A DNA stretch of 64,000 bases from Kiloniella laminariae DSM 19542 (GTDB lineage Bacteria > Pseudomonadota > Alphaproteobacteria > Kiloniellales > Kiloniellaceae), in contig NZ_KB893171.1 in NCBI RefSeq assembly GCF_000374005.1, positions 1 to 64,000 of the forward strand, given 5' to 3'. Positions 54,614 through 63,705 of the stretch are shown piece after piece (within the stretch, counting starts at the first letter, position 1; each line of letters opens with the position of its first letter). The notes below the pieces were generated by a model. It did not search any database. It was not told where the DNA came from and was given only the letters and a program-made list of their open reading frames with translations. Position numbers and translations under genes: made by a program.

Positions 54614-55990
54614 ATGCTCAGTGTGCTGCGTCACCGCATATACAGACATCTTTTTCTTGCTCAGCTGCTGTCCCTGATGGGAAGTGGCCTGACAACTGTT
54701 GCTCTTGGCTTGCTTGCTTATGAACTGGCGGGGGCTGATGCCGGTGCCGTTTTGGGAACTGCGCTGGCATTGAAAATGGTCGCCTATGTTGGTGTGGCAC
54801 CGCTGGTAGGGGCCTTTGCGGATCGTGTGCCACGGAAAACCTTTCTTGTCAGTCTGGACCTTTGCCGTGCCGGTATGATTGTTTTTTTGCCCTTTGTCAG
54901 TGAAATCTGGCAGATCTACCTTCTGGTGTTTTTGTTTCAGTCATTCTCGGCAGCTTTCACCCCAACCTTTCAGGCCACGATTCCCGATATTCTTTCGGAA
55001 GAGGACGACTACACCAAAGCGCTGTCGCTCTCCCGGCTGGCTTATGATCTGGAAGCGCTGCTCAGTCCTCTTGTCGCGAGTATTCTGCTCACCGTGATCA
55101 GTTTTCATTGGCTGTTTTTGGGAACCGTGTTCGGATTTTTGGCTTCTGCTCTATTGGTTATCTCTGTTGTTTTGCCCAGGGCGCAGCCTACGGAGGAGGA
55201 GAGTTCCTTTTTCAGGCGGGTATCACGCGGCAGCAGGATCTATCTGGCTACCCCCCGGTTGCGTGGCTTGCTGGCCTTGAGTTTTGCGGTCTCTTCCGCA
55301 GGAGTTATGGTGATCGTTAATACGGTGGTATTTGTCCGTGATACCCTTTCGGGGAGTGAACAGGATGTGGCTTTTTTTCTGGCTGCTGCGGGCCTGGGAT
55401 CAATGCTTGTTGCCCTTGCCTTGCGGACCTTGCTGGAGAGCTTCCCGCCACGGTCGGTGATGCTCTGTGGCGCTTTTGTGTTGTTCCTTGTGCTTGTCGC
55501 AGCGTTCTTTCAGCCGGGCTACAGTCAGGCTCTGCTGATCTGGGCATTGATCGGTGCCGGGGGAGCTATGGTCCAGACACCCGGGGGATTACTGCTCAAA
55601 CGTTCTGCCCGAAAAGAAGATCTTCCCGGTATCTTTGCAACTCATTTTGCCCTGTCACATGCCTGCTGGCTGATGACCTATCCCTTGGCGGGCTGGCTTG
55701 GTCGCTATCTGGGACTGGAGCTGACCTTTATAATCATGGCCGGTGGTGTTTTGGCCGGTGGACTGACAGCTCTGCTGGTCTGGCCGCGAGAGGATAGTGA
55801 TGTTTTGATGCACGAGCACCCGGAGGTGTCCCATCTGCATCTACATAGGCATGATGAACATCACAGTCACGAGCACCAGGGGTGGGAAGGGCCGGAGCCA
55901 CACCGACATCCGCACTATCACGCTCCACATCGCCACGCACATAGCTTTGTTATTGATAGCCACCATCAAATCTGGCCTGATCGAAACTAA
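54614..55990 (+). CDS. MFS exporter with histidine-rich C-terminus (NreB-like)
   Basis: A 458-residue transporter. The first 395 residues form a twelve-helix MFS domain (LFLAQLLSLMGSGLTTVALGL at the start; PLVGAFADRVPRKTF as the loop 2-3 motif). Residues about 400-451 are cytoplasmic and contain 19 histidines (for example HLHLHRHDEHHSHEH and HRHPHYHAPHRHAH). NreB nickel exporters have such tails, so export of nickel or another divalent metal is likely. No regulator of a metal family is adjacent. The MCP gene is divergent. Confidence 0.88.
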   Translation: MLSVLRHRIYRHLFLAQLLSLMGSGLTTVALGLLAYELAGADAGAVLGTALALKMVAYVGVAPLVGAFADRVPRKTFLVSLDLCRAGMIVFLPFVSEIWQIYLLVFLFQSFSAAFTPTFQATIPDILSEEDDYTKALSLSRLAYDLEALLSPLVASILLTVISFHWLFLGTVFGFLASALLVISVVLPRAQPTEEESSFFRRVSRGSRIYLATPRLRGLLALSFAVSSAGVMVIVNTVVFVRDTLSGSEQDVAFFLAAAGLGSMLVALALRTLLESFPPRSVMLCGAFVLFLVLVAAFFQPGYSQALLIWALIGAGGAMVQTPGGLLLKRSARKEDLPGIFATHFALSHACWLMTYPLAGWLGRYLGLELTFIIMAGGVLAGGLTALLVWPREDSDVLMHEHPEVSHLHLHRHDEHHSHEHQGWEGPEPHRHPHYHAPHRHAHSFVIDSHHQIWPDRN

Positions 55991-56031
55991 CGTTCAGGCG
56001 CGGTGTGGTCGGCGATAAGACCACTCCTTGG

Positions 56032-56934
56032 TTAATGGTCCACTTGATCGGATTCACGAAAATAAAGGGCGACATGATCAACAAAAGCCTTTACCCGAGG
56101 TGCAAGATGCCGTCGATGCGGATAGATAACGTAGGCATTGCGATCATAGGCCTCGAATTCCTGTAGGACCCGCACCAATCGACCACTGGTCAGATCATCC
56201 TGCACTGTCGAAATAAGACACATGCCAATCCCGTGGTCTGCCAGCACCATTTTTCGTATCGCTTCTGCCGCATTCACCCGGGCACGGGGTTTAATAGTCT
56301 GGAGGACTTTTTGGCCCGAGACGATAAATTCCCACTGATTGGTCCTGCTGATGGTTGATCCCACAATGCAATCATGTGTTTTGAGCTGGTCGGGATGGGT
56401 TGGTATTCCCCGTGTTTTAAGATAATCGGGGCTGGCGCAGAGCAGATATTTGTACCGGGCAATCTTTCGCGTGATCAGGCTGCTGTCGTTCAGATTTCCC
56501 AAACGAATAGTAACATCAATACCTTCCTGGACAATATCCACTATGCGTTCTTCCAGGCTGAGATCTATGGTGATCCCGGGGTGTTGTTTGAGGAAATCAT
56601 TGGCACAATCGACCACAATTCCTTCTCCCAAAACCCGTGGTGCCGTCACCCGGAGGTGCCCGCGAATACTTCCCGTTTCCTCACCAACCAGACTTTGCAA
56701 CTCATCCATCTGTTCAAGGATAAAAAGAGCCCGGTCGTAATAGGCTTGTCCCAGCTCGGTAATGCTCACTCGTCGGGTGGTACGATTAAGCAGACGGGCA
56801 TCAATCTGGTCTTCCAGCTGCTTGACATACTTGCTGGCGAGCATTGTTGAAATGCCAAGATGTCGGGCAGCGGCTGTGAACCCTCCTTGGTCTACGACGC
56901 AGGTAAAGATCCGCATGGCGTTCAGCGTATCCAT
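56032..56934 (-). CDS. LysR-family regulator (CrgA-like), GST-adjacent
   Basis: A 300-residue LysR protein. The DNA-binding domain (AMRIFTCVVDQGGFTAAARHLGISTMLASKYVKQLE) and the RLLNRTTRRVSITELG motif place it in the CrgA/AaeR-like subgroup. The ATG at 56934 is the family start; upstream extension is unsupported. It is divergent from the GST gene, and repeats near its start (56939-56967) look like an operator. A related LysR lies at 59911. Confidence 0.9.
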   Translation of the reverse strand: MDTLNAMRIFTCVVDQGGFTAAARHLGISTMLASKYVKQLEDQIDARLLNRTTRRVSITELGQAYYDRALFILEQMDELQSLVGEETGSIRGHLRVTAPRVLGEGIVVDCANDFLKQHPGITIDLSLEERIVDIVQEGIDVTIRLGNLNDSSLITRKIARYKYLLCASPDYLKTRGIPTHPDQLKTHDCIVGSTISRTNQWEFIVSGQKVLQTIKPRARVNAAEAIRKMVLADHGIGMCLISTVQDDLTSGRLVRVLQEFEAYDRNAYVIYPHRRHLAPRVKAFVDHVALYFRESDQVDH

Positions 56935-56938
56935 TACT

Positions 56939-56967
56939 ATATCCAATTTGTTTATAATAATATCCAA
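56939..56967. promoter_or_regulatory. Candidate LysR operator: ATATCCAA direct repeats spaced 21 bases
   Basis: ATATCCAA occurs at 56939-56946 and again at 56960-56967, a spacing of 21 bases start to start, which is two helical turns. A related ATCCAA lies next to the GST start. The position between the LysR and GST genes fits control of both. Confidence 0.4.
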
Positions 56968-57084
56968 AATAGACCAATACCAATGAGGTATCGAGCAAAT
57001 TAAGTTATTGGGTAGAGAAGATACCGAGAAAGTTCTGGTCTCTTCTTCTGAGCAAACCAATTTTACTTTGATAGGATAAATCCA

Positions 57085-57699
57085 ATGATCAAACTCTATC
57101 GCCATCCGCTGTCAGGTCATGCCCATCGCGTGGAACTGTTTCTTTCTCTGCTCCAGTTGGAGTACGAATTGCTTGATGTTGATCTGTTGGCCGGGGCGCA
57201 TAAAACACCTGAGTTTCTGAAACTGCATCCTTTTGGCCAAGTCCCGGTGTTGGACGATAACGGCACAGTATTATGGGATTCCAATGCCATTCTGGTTTAT
57301 CTTGCCCGGACCTATGGCGCTGGGCGTTGGCTCCCAACAGACTTTCTGGAGGAAGCAGAAGTGCAGGCCTGGTTGTCTGTTGCTGCAGGACCTGTTGCTT
57401 TCGGCCCGGCAGCTGCACGTCTGGTCAAGGTCTTTGGCGCAAAGCTGGATCTTGAAGCTGCGCAAGCCAGAGCACATGCTTTGTTATCCATCATGGATGG
57501 TGTTCTTGCGAACCGTGCTTTTCTGACGGGTAAAGCGGTAACCATTGCTGACATCGCGGCCTATAGTTACATCGCACACGCCCCCGAAGGAGATGTCGTG
57601 CTTGATACCTACGGCAATGTCCAGAAATGGCTCGGTCGTATCGAAGCTCTCCCCAATTTTGTTGGCATGCAGAAAACCCCAAAGGAACAGGCGGCTTAA
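57085..57699 (+). CDS. Glutathione S-transferase family protein
   Basis: A 204-residue GST. The thioredoxin domain has [39 protein letters not shown] and the helical domain [15 protein letters not shown]. It begins a likely two-gene unit with the multidomain protein at 57778 (78 bases downstream). It is divergent from the LysR gene and probably its target. Confidence 0.9.
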   Translation: MIKLYRHPLSGHAHRVELFLSLLQLEYELLDVDLLAGAHKTPEFLKLHPFGQVPVLDDNGTVLWDSNAILVYLARTYGAGRWLPTDFLEEAEVQAWLSVAAGPVAFGPAAARLVKVFGAKLDLEAAQARAHALLSIMDGVLANRAFLTGKAVTIADIAAYSYIAHAPEGDVVLDTYGNVQKWLGRIEALPNFVGMQKTPKEQAA

Positions 57700-57777
57700 T
57701 GGGGGAGCAAGGGGCACTGTAGAAGCAGTGTCCCTTATCAGGAGCTCGATATCGGATGTTCGGAAAGGGAGAAGGGC

Positions 57778-59904
57778 ATGACTGAAACATTTTTTGATCC
57801 AGATACCACGCCATTTCATGTGGGAGAGATCACTGTCCAGCGCCGCGTGGGCGTGTTGGAGGCTGTTCACAGTTATGCGCCAAAAATGATGCGAGGGTTT
57901 CTTCCAGAACAACATCAGGATTTTTATGCCCAGCTCCCTCAGCTTGTTGTCGGTTCACTGGACAGCCAGGGCAGGCCCTGGGCTTCTATGGTTGTTGGGC
58001 AGCCCGGATTTGTTTCTTCACCCGATCGTAAAAGCCTGTCGATCAAGTCAAGGCCACTTTCTGGGGATCCTCTTGGGGATAACCTGGCGCTGGATGTTCC
58101 TCTGGGCTTTCTGGGGATCGAGTTTCATACCCGGCGACGCAATCGCCTGGCTGGTAAAGTAACAGCCTGTGATGCTTCCGGTGCTTTTTCGGTACGGGTT
58201 GATCAGGCTTTTGGCAATTGCCCTCAATACATTCAGGCGCGGCACAGCAGTTTTGACAACAATCTCGATGAGGGACATTTTGTTCCGGGTCAAATTAAAC
58301 GTAATAATATCCTTGATGGTGAAGCCCGAAGAATTGTTTCTCAAGCGGATACTTTCTTTATTGCCTCTGCCTATTTCAACGATGGAACAGATCAGCGACA
58401 GGGTGTGGATGTCTCTCACCGGGGTGGCAAGCCGGGCTTTCTGAAAGTTGTGGACAACAAAACTCTCCTGTTTCCTGATTTTCCGGGAAACAATCATTTC
58501 AATACAATCGGTAATATTGAGGTTTATCCAAAAGTCGGACTGTTGGTCCCTGACTTCGACAAGGGGGATATGCTTTATCTGACCGGTAGCGCAGAGATAA
58601 TCTGGGAGGGGCCGGAGGTCGCAGCCTTCAGGGATGCTGAAAGGCTCATACGGATTACCATCGATGAGCTTATCCTGTCAGAGCAAAGCCTGCCTTTGCG
58701 CTGGAGCTTCGACAACTATTCTCCCTATCTGGAGGCGACAGGGGATTGGAAAACAGCTGATCAAGTTCTCAAGGCGAATCATGGTCATGCGGATAACCGC
58801 GAGAGCTGGCAACGTTATCGTGTGAGCGAGATCGAACGGGAAAGTGAAACGGTTTCTTCCTTTTATCTGGAGCCGGAGGACGCTGGTCAACCGCTACCGT
58901 TCTATACTGCAGGGCAGCATCTGCCGATAAGGGTACTCCTTGAAAAAGAACGTTCAGGTGAGGGAGTGCCTGAGGGAAGAGCTACGCGCAGAAACTATAC
59001 CCTTTCCAACGGATATGACGGTCGGCGGTACCGTTTGACGATCAAGCGCGAGAAAGAAGGACGGGTTTCCCGGTTCTTCCATGATCAGCTCAAACCAGGA
59101 GATGTTATTGAGGCGCAGGCACCCCGGGGCAATTTCGTCCTCAATGGTCAGAGCCAGCGCCCGCTCGTTCTGCTTTCTGTCGGTGTTGGTATCACGCCGA
59201 TGATCGCAATGCTCGAAGCTTTTCTCAAAGAACAGGCCGTTACAAAGAATGATCGGCAGCTCTATTTTATTCATGGAAATGAAAAACCCGGGCAGCAACC
59301 TTTTCGGGACTACCTCACACAGCTCGACCAGCTGTTTACCCAGCTTAACCTGAGTTTTTGTTATGTTCGGCCAGGATCGGGAGATGTTCTTGACGATAAA
59401 ACATCACTCCATGGCCGTATCAACAAGGTCCTGTTGCAGAAGCTTTTGCCCTTGGCGGATTATGATTTTTATCTTTGCGGACCAGCGGCATTTATGCAGC
59501 AGACTTATAAAATTCTTCTGGAGCTTGGGGTTTCTAAAGGTCGTATCCGTTATGAGAGTTTCGGTCCTTCAGTTGTTCTTGAGCAGGGGGCAGATATCAG
59601 CAGTGATGAGTCATCATTTGGGCCTGTCCCTGAAACGATGATGGTGCGTTTCGCCCGGGCTGACATTGAGGTGCAATGGAGCAAGGAGCAGGGAACATTG
59701 CTGGATCTGGCGGAAGCCGCCGGACTGGAACCTGATTTTTCCTGTCGCAGCGGAACATGCGGAAGCTGCCGTACTCGTGTGGGCTACGGATCGGTCCAAC
59801 ACAGACAGGGGGTTTTCCCGCCAGAAGACGGCGACGCCCTGATCTGCAGCGCGGTTCCGGCTGTGGTGGCTGAAAGCAACCCCATCCTTGTGTTGGACCT
59901 CTAG
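57778..59904 (+). CDS. PNPOx-like domain fused to flavin reductase and 2Fe-2S ferredoxin
   Basis: A 708-residue three-part protein. Residues about 40-300 are a pyridoxamine-phosphate-oxidase-like FMN-binding fold (QLVVGSLDSQGRPWASMVVG, FNTIGNIEVYPKVGLLVPDF). Residues about 345-600 form an FNR module: RRNYTLS (404-410), GVGITPM (469-475), CGPAAF (567-572). The C-terminus is a plant-type ferredoxin with cysteines 656, 661, 664 and 690. It should carry electrons from NAD(P)H via FAD to the cluster and perhaps to FMN. The substrate is unknown. It follows a GST and is bracketed by two LysR genes. Confidence 0.9.
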   Translation: MTETFFDPDTTPFHVGEITVQRRVGVLEAVHSYAPKMMRGFLPEQHQDFYAQLPQLVVGSLDSQGRPWASMVVGQPGFVSSPDRKSLSIKSRPLSGDPLGDNLALDVPLGFLGIEFHTRRRNRLAGKVTACDASGAFSVRVDQAFGNCPQYIQARHSSFDNNLDEGHFVPGQIKRNNILDGEARRIVSQADTFFIASAYFNDGTDQRQGVDVSHRGGKPGFLKVVDNKTLLFPDFPGNNHFNTIGNIEVYPKVGLLVPDFDKGDMLYLTGSAEIIWEGPEVAAFRDAERLIRITIDELILSEQSLPLRWSFDNYSPYLEATGDWKTADQVLKANHGHADNRESWQRYRVSEIERESETVSSFYLEPEDAGQPLPFYTAGQHLPIRVLLEKERSGEGVPEGRATRRNYTLSNGYDGRRYRLTIKREKEGRVSRFFHDQLKPGDVIEAQAPRGNFVLNGQSQRPLVLLSVGVGITPMIAMLEAFLKEQAVTKNDRQLYFIHGNEKPGQQPFRDYLTQLDQLFTQLNLSFCYVRPGSGDVLDDKTSLHGRINKVLLQKLLPLADYDFYLCGPAAFMQQTYKILLELGVSKGRIRYESFGPSVVLEQGADISSDESSFGPVPETMMVRFARADIEVQWSKEQGTLLDLAEAAGLEPDFSCRSGTCGSCRTRVGYGSVQHRQGVFPPEDGDALICSAVPAVVAESNPILVLDL

Positions 59905-59910
59905 GAAGGC

Positions 59911-60807
59911 TTACCAGTTCTTGTGTTGGCGGTAATAGATGCTGAGGTGGTCAATAAAGCTGGATACCTTAGGTGAAAGAAGCTGGCGATGGGGATAGAT
60001 GGCATAAATTTTATTGTGCCAGGCCAGCTCGGGAAGAACCTCAACCAGTCGTCCGCTGGCCAGATCATTTCCGGCAATAAAGTCCGGAATTTGAGTGATT
60101 CCCATATTTTGGGCTGCAGCCTCGCATTGGGCACGGCCGTTATTAACATCCAGTGTCCAGTCCATTGCAACTTTGCGGATGCTATTTCCTTCTGGCAGGC
60201 TCCAGCAGGGCCCGTGTCTGGACAGGGTGTAGTGTATTCCCTTGTGCCCGACCAGATCGTCTGCTGTGCGGGGGGTGCCATGTTTTTCCAGGTAAGCAGG
60301 AGAAGCGTAGAGGCCGACCGTCGTGTCTGCAATCGCGCGAACCATAAGACTTGAATCCAGTAGCTCCGAGGTTATCCGTATGGCCAGATCAAAGTTCTCC
60401 TTGAGAATGTCATCAAAACGATCACTCAGGGTGAGGCTGACACGAACTTTCGGGTGCTGCTCCTGATAACTTTTAATGGCAGGGATCAGATATTGGGGGC
60501 CAAAATCCATAGGTGCAGTAATCCGCAGGATACCCGAAGGGCTGCCCCCCAACTCACTGACCGAGGTGTCCATCTCTTCGAGATCAGCCAGAAGCTGACG
60601 GCATCTTTCGTGGTAAAGGGCTCCGGCCTCGGTCAGGCTTACCTGTCGGGTCGTCCGGTTGAACAGGCGGGTGCCGAGATCATTTTCCAGGCGGGCGATG
60701 TGTTTGCTGATCATGGCAGGGGAGAGATTGAGATCGCGGGCTGCCCCCGCAAAGCTGCCGCCGTCTGCGACAGCGCAGAAGATTTTCAAGCTGGTTAACT
60801 TGTCCAT
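59911..60807 (-). CDS. LysR-family regulator (CrgA-like)
   Basis: A 298-residue LysR protein closely related in its DNA-binding region to the one at 56032: LKIFCAVADGGSFAGAARDLNLSPAMISKHIARLEN and RLFNRTTRQVSLTEAG. The effector domain is the CrgA-like type (LRITAPMDFGPQYL). It converges with the PNPOx fusion, its stop seven bases beyond that gene's stop, and is divergent from argG. Its target is not evident. Confidence 0.9.
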   Translation of the reverse strand: MDKLTSLKIFCAVADGGSFAGAARDLNLSPAMISKHIARLENDLGTRLFNRTTRQVSLTEAGALYHERCRQLLADLEEMDTSVSELGGSPSGILRITAPMDFGPQYLIPAIKSYQEQHPKVRVSLTLSDRFDDILKENFDLAIRITSELLDSSLMVRAIADTTVGLYASPAYLEKHGTPRTADDLVGHKGIHYTLSRHGPCWSLPEGNSIRKVAMDWTLDVNNGRAQCEAAAQNMGITQIPDFIAGNDLASGRLVEVLPELAWHNKIYAIYPHRQLLSPKVSSFIDHLSIYYRQHKNW

Positions 60808-61087
60808 TTATACCCGCTTTGTGGTTCATTGGTCTGTCTGTTTCCTGCCCTGAAAGGACCTGGAAAGTAATATTGTGCTGTTCAGGCTTCTTTTCCAGAA
60901 CTATTCCTGCAAATGCACAGGGGGTGAGCTGAAGAACAGAAATTTCTGTTTTTCTATCGAATCCATATAAACAGCTGCTGCCCCCCCTTGCTCTGGGCTG
61001 TGATTTACCTATACTCCCGGCAGATTTACCTTTAATCGGCATCCGTGTTGTAAAATACGGGCACTTTTCATAGAGGCGTAGACTCTC

Positions 61088-62290
61088 ATGGGCGATATCA
61101 AAAAAGTCGTTCTTGCCTACTCGGGTGGGCTTGATACCTCGGTTATCCTGAAGTGGCTTCAGGAAACCTATAATTGTGAAGTTGTGACCTTTACCGCAGA
61201 CCTGGGGCAGGGTGAAGAGCTGGAACCAGCCCGTAAAAAGGCCGAGATGTTCGGCGTGAAGGATATCTTTATTGAAGATGTACGCGAAGAGTTTGTCCGC
61301 GATTTTGTCTTCCCGATGTTCCGTGCCAACGCACTTTACGAAGGCGTCTACCTGCTGGGGACTTCCATTGCCCGTCCGCTGATCTCCAAACGTCTGATCG
61401 AGATTGCCCGTGAGACCGGGGCTGATGCTGTTGCCCATGGCGCAACTGGCAAAGGCAACGATCAGGTCCGGTTTGAACTGAGCTGTTACGCGCTGAACCC
61501 CGGCATTCGAGTGATTGCGCCCTGGCGTGAATGGGATCTGACATCCCGTAACCGCCTGATCGAGTTTGCCGAGAAGCACCAGATTCCGATTGCCAAAGAC
61601 AAACGTGGTGATGCGCCTTTCTCTGTCGATGCCAACCTGCTCCATACCTCTTCCGAGGGCAAGGAAATGGAAGACCCATGGGTCGCACCGGGCGAACATG
61701 TCTATTCCCGCACGGTTTCCCCGATGGATGCTCCGGATGTTGCAACTGAAATCACGGTTGAATTCGAACGCGGCGATGCGATTGGCATCAACGGTGTGCG
61801 TCTGTCACCTGCCGAAGTTCTGACCAAGCTGAACGAGTTGGGTGGCGCTAATGGTATCGGTCGTCTCGATCTGGTGGAAAACCGTTTTGTCGGCATGAAG
61901 TCCCGCGGCATTTACGAAACGCCGGGCGGTACAATTCTGCTGGCGGCGCATCGCGCGATTGAATCCATTACGCTCGACCGTGGTGCCATGCACCTGAAAG
62001 ACGAGCTGATGCCGCGCTATGCGGAGCTGATCTACAATGGTTTCTGGTTCAGCCCCGAGCGTGAAATGTTGCAGGCCCTGATCGACAAGTCACAGACACA
62101 TGTCGAGGGAACTGTGCGTCTCAGCCTCTATAAGGGCAATGTGATCGTGACCGGACGTGAGTCACCAAAGTCACTCTACAGCCTGGCGCATGTGACCTTT
62201 GAAGAAGATAGCGTTTATGACCAGCATGATGCAGCAGGCTTTATCAAGCTGAATGCGCTGCGTCTGAAGCTTTTGAGCAAACAGCGTTAA
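61088..62290 (+). CDS. argG: Argininosuccinate synthase
   Basis: Joins citrulline and aspartate with ATP to argininosuccinate in arginine biosynthesis. The N-type ATP pyrophosphatase loop AYSGGLDTS is at residues 10-18. [19 protein letters not shown] and [13 protein letters not shown] are family signatures. The length of 400 residues is normal. The gene is followed by its own terminator, so it is probably transcribed alone. The citrulline-forming DDAH-like gene is in the same window. Confidence 0.97.
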   Translation: MGDIKKVVLAYSGGLDTSVILKWLQETYNCEVVTFTADLGQGEELEPARKKAEMFGVKDIFIEDVREEFVRDFVFPMFRANALYEGVYLLGTSIARPLISKRLIEIARETGADAVAHGATGKGNDQVRFELSCYALNPGIRVIAPWREWDLTSRNRLIEFAEKHQIPIAKDKRGDAPFSVDANLLHTSSEGKEMEDPWVAPGEHVYSRTVSPMDAPDVATEITVEFERGDAIGINGVRLSPAEVLTKLNELGGANGIGRLDLVENRFVGMKSRGIYETPGGTILLAAHRAIESITLDRGAMHLKDELMPRYAELIYNGFWFSPEREMLQALIDKSQTHVEGTVRLSLYKGNVIVTGRESPKSLYSLAHVTFEEDSVYDQHDAAGFIKLNALRLKLLSKQR

Positions 62291-62314
62291 TTCATACTGT
62301 TTTTCAGCTTAAAG

Positions 62315-62339
62315 CCCCGCAGCTCTTGCGGGGTTTTTT
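62315..62339 (+). terminator. Terminator after argG
   Basis: CCCCGCA (62315-62321) pairs with TGCGGGG (62327-62333), followed by six T. A standard intrinsic terminator. Confidence 0.88.
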
Positions 62340-62388
62340 GTTTTTCAGGCATGCTGTTGACATTCAGTACGAGGGGAGATGAGCGGCT

Positions 62389-63174
62389 ATGGCTGATTGG
62401 GACGCGGAACTTTATTTGCTCTATGAGGCCATGCGGACACGTCCTGCAACAGAACTTCTGGAAAAGGCTGTGGCCCACCTTGGAAGTCGTGATCTTGAAC
62501 AGATCGTCGATCTTGGCTGTGGCCCGGGAAATTCTACCGAGCTGCTAGTCCGGGAGTTTCCCGAAGCCAGTGTTATCGGGCTAGACTCCTCTCCCGCGAT
62601 GCTGGAACGGGCAAGAGAGCGTTTTCCTCATGTTAAGTTTGTCCAAGATGATATTGTGAACTGGCATTCAGAAACATCTTTGGATCTGATTTTTGCCAAT
62701 GCTTCCCTGCAGTGGTGCCCGGATCATGCCTACCTTTTCCCTGGGTTGATAAACAAGCTCAGACCGGGAGGATTACTGGCGGTCCAGATGCCGGACAACC
62801 TGTCAGAGCCCTCGCATCAATTGATGCGCGAAATAGCAAAGCGACCGAGATGGCAAGAACAGTTAAGTGCAGCTTCGGGAAAGCGTGCCGTTATTGGCTC
62901 TTTTGAGGCCTATTATGACTATCTCTCGCCTGCCTGTGATCTTGTTGATATCTGGCGTTGTTGTTATGGGCATGTCCTGCCGGGGCCGGAGGCAATTGTG
63001 CAGTGGCTGCAGGCCACCGGGCTGAAGCCCTATCTTGATCCTCTTTCTGTTGCCGACCGAAAGCTGTTTCTTGAAGCTTATAGCCGGGCCGTCAGCCAGG
63101 CCTATCCGCGAATGTCTGATGGTCGTGTAATGCTGCGTTTCCCGAGGCTGTTTATCATCGCACGCAAACGCTAG
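62389..63174 (+). CDS. tam: Trans-aconitate 2-methyltransferase-like protein
   Basis: A 261-residue SAM methyltransferase. MADWDAELYLLYEAMRTRPA at the start and VDLGCGPGNSTELL (motif I) with NASLQWCPDHAYLFPGL are family signatures. Tam methylates trans-aconitate to relieve its inhibition of aconitase. The length fits. It lies 98 bases after argG beyond a terminator, so it likely has its own promoter. Assignment is by overall pattern. Confidence 0.88.
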   Translation: MADWDAELYLLYEAMRTRPATELLEKAVAHLGSRDLEQIVDLGCGPGNSTELLVREFPEASVIGLDSSPAMLERARERFPHVKFVQDDIVNWHSETSLDLIFANASLQWCPDHAYLFPGLINKLRPGGLLAVQMPDNLSEPSHQLMREIAKRPRWQEQLSAASGKRAVIGSFEAYYDYLSPACDLVDIWRCCYGHVLPGPEAIVQWLQATGLKPYLDPLSVADRKLFLEAYSRAVSQAYPRMSDGRVMLRFPRLFIIARKR

Positions 63175-63307
63175 AGTTCACAACAGGTGAACCAGGGAAA
63201 CATCCGGTTTCTGCAGGGTGGCTATGCAGAGGGGAAACCAGAATGTGATTGCTCCGGATGGATTTTCGCGTTAGTGAAAGCGCAACAGTCGATAAGAGAG
63301 ATCCGCC

Positions 63308-63598
63308 ATGAGCGAAGAAAAACAGAAAACAGACGATCCCGTTGCCGTCTTTATCCTTGGAGAGCTCTACGGTGCTGAAGCACCGATGAGCCCGGATAAT
63401 CTGGCACGGGCCTTTTACAAGCCACGGGCTAAAAAAGAAGACCGTCCGGACAGCTGGCGCAAATACCTGCCAGCAGTTCGCCAGCAGGCGCTTTATCTGG
63501 CACGCAGTGGCCGGATCAATATCATCCGCAAGGGTGAGGTTGTTGATCCGAAAGCCCCGATCAAAGGGCTGTTCAAACTGGCGATTACTGAAAAGTAG
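63308..63598 (+). CDS. DUF3253-like small protein
   Basis: A 96-residue protein. The arrangement SPDNLARAFY, WRKYLPAVRQQALYLARSGRINIIRKGEVVDP and KGLFKLAI resembles DUF3253, a small winged-helix-like family of unknown function. No partner gene is obvious. It is separated from tam by 133 bases without a terminator and converges with folD. Confidence 0.75.
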   Translation: MSEEKQKTDDPVAVFILGELYGAEAPMSPDNLARAFYKPRAKKEDRPDSWRKYLPAVRQQALYLARSGRINIIRKGEVVDPKAPIKGLFKLAITEK

Positions 63599-63647
63599 GG
63601 AACTACACTGTAGTAAGCTGAAGCACCAGAGCAGATAGCGGATATGA

Positions 63648-63683
63648 AAAAAGCCTTGAGAAGCAAAATTCTCAAGGCTTTTT
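63648..63683. terminator. Terminator between convergent DUF3253-like gene and folD
   Basis: AAAAAGCCTTGAGAA (63648-63662) and TTCTCAAGGCTTTTT (63669-63683) form a 15-base stem around GCAAAA, with runs of A and T on either side, so it can act in both directions. Confidence 0.88.
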
Positions 63684-63705
63684 GATTTTGCGCTCTTTGA
63701 AGGAA

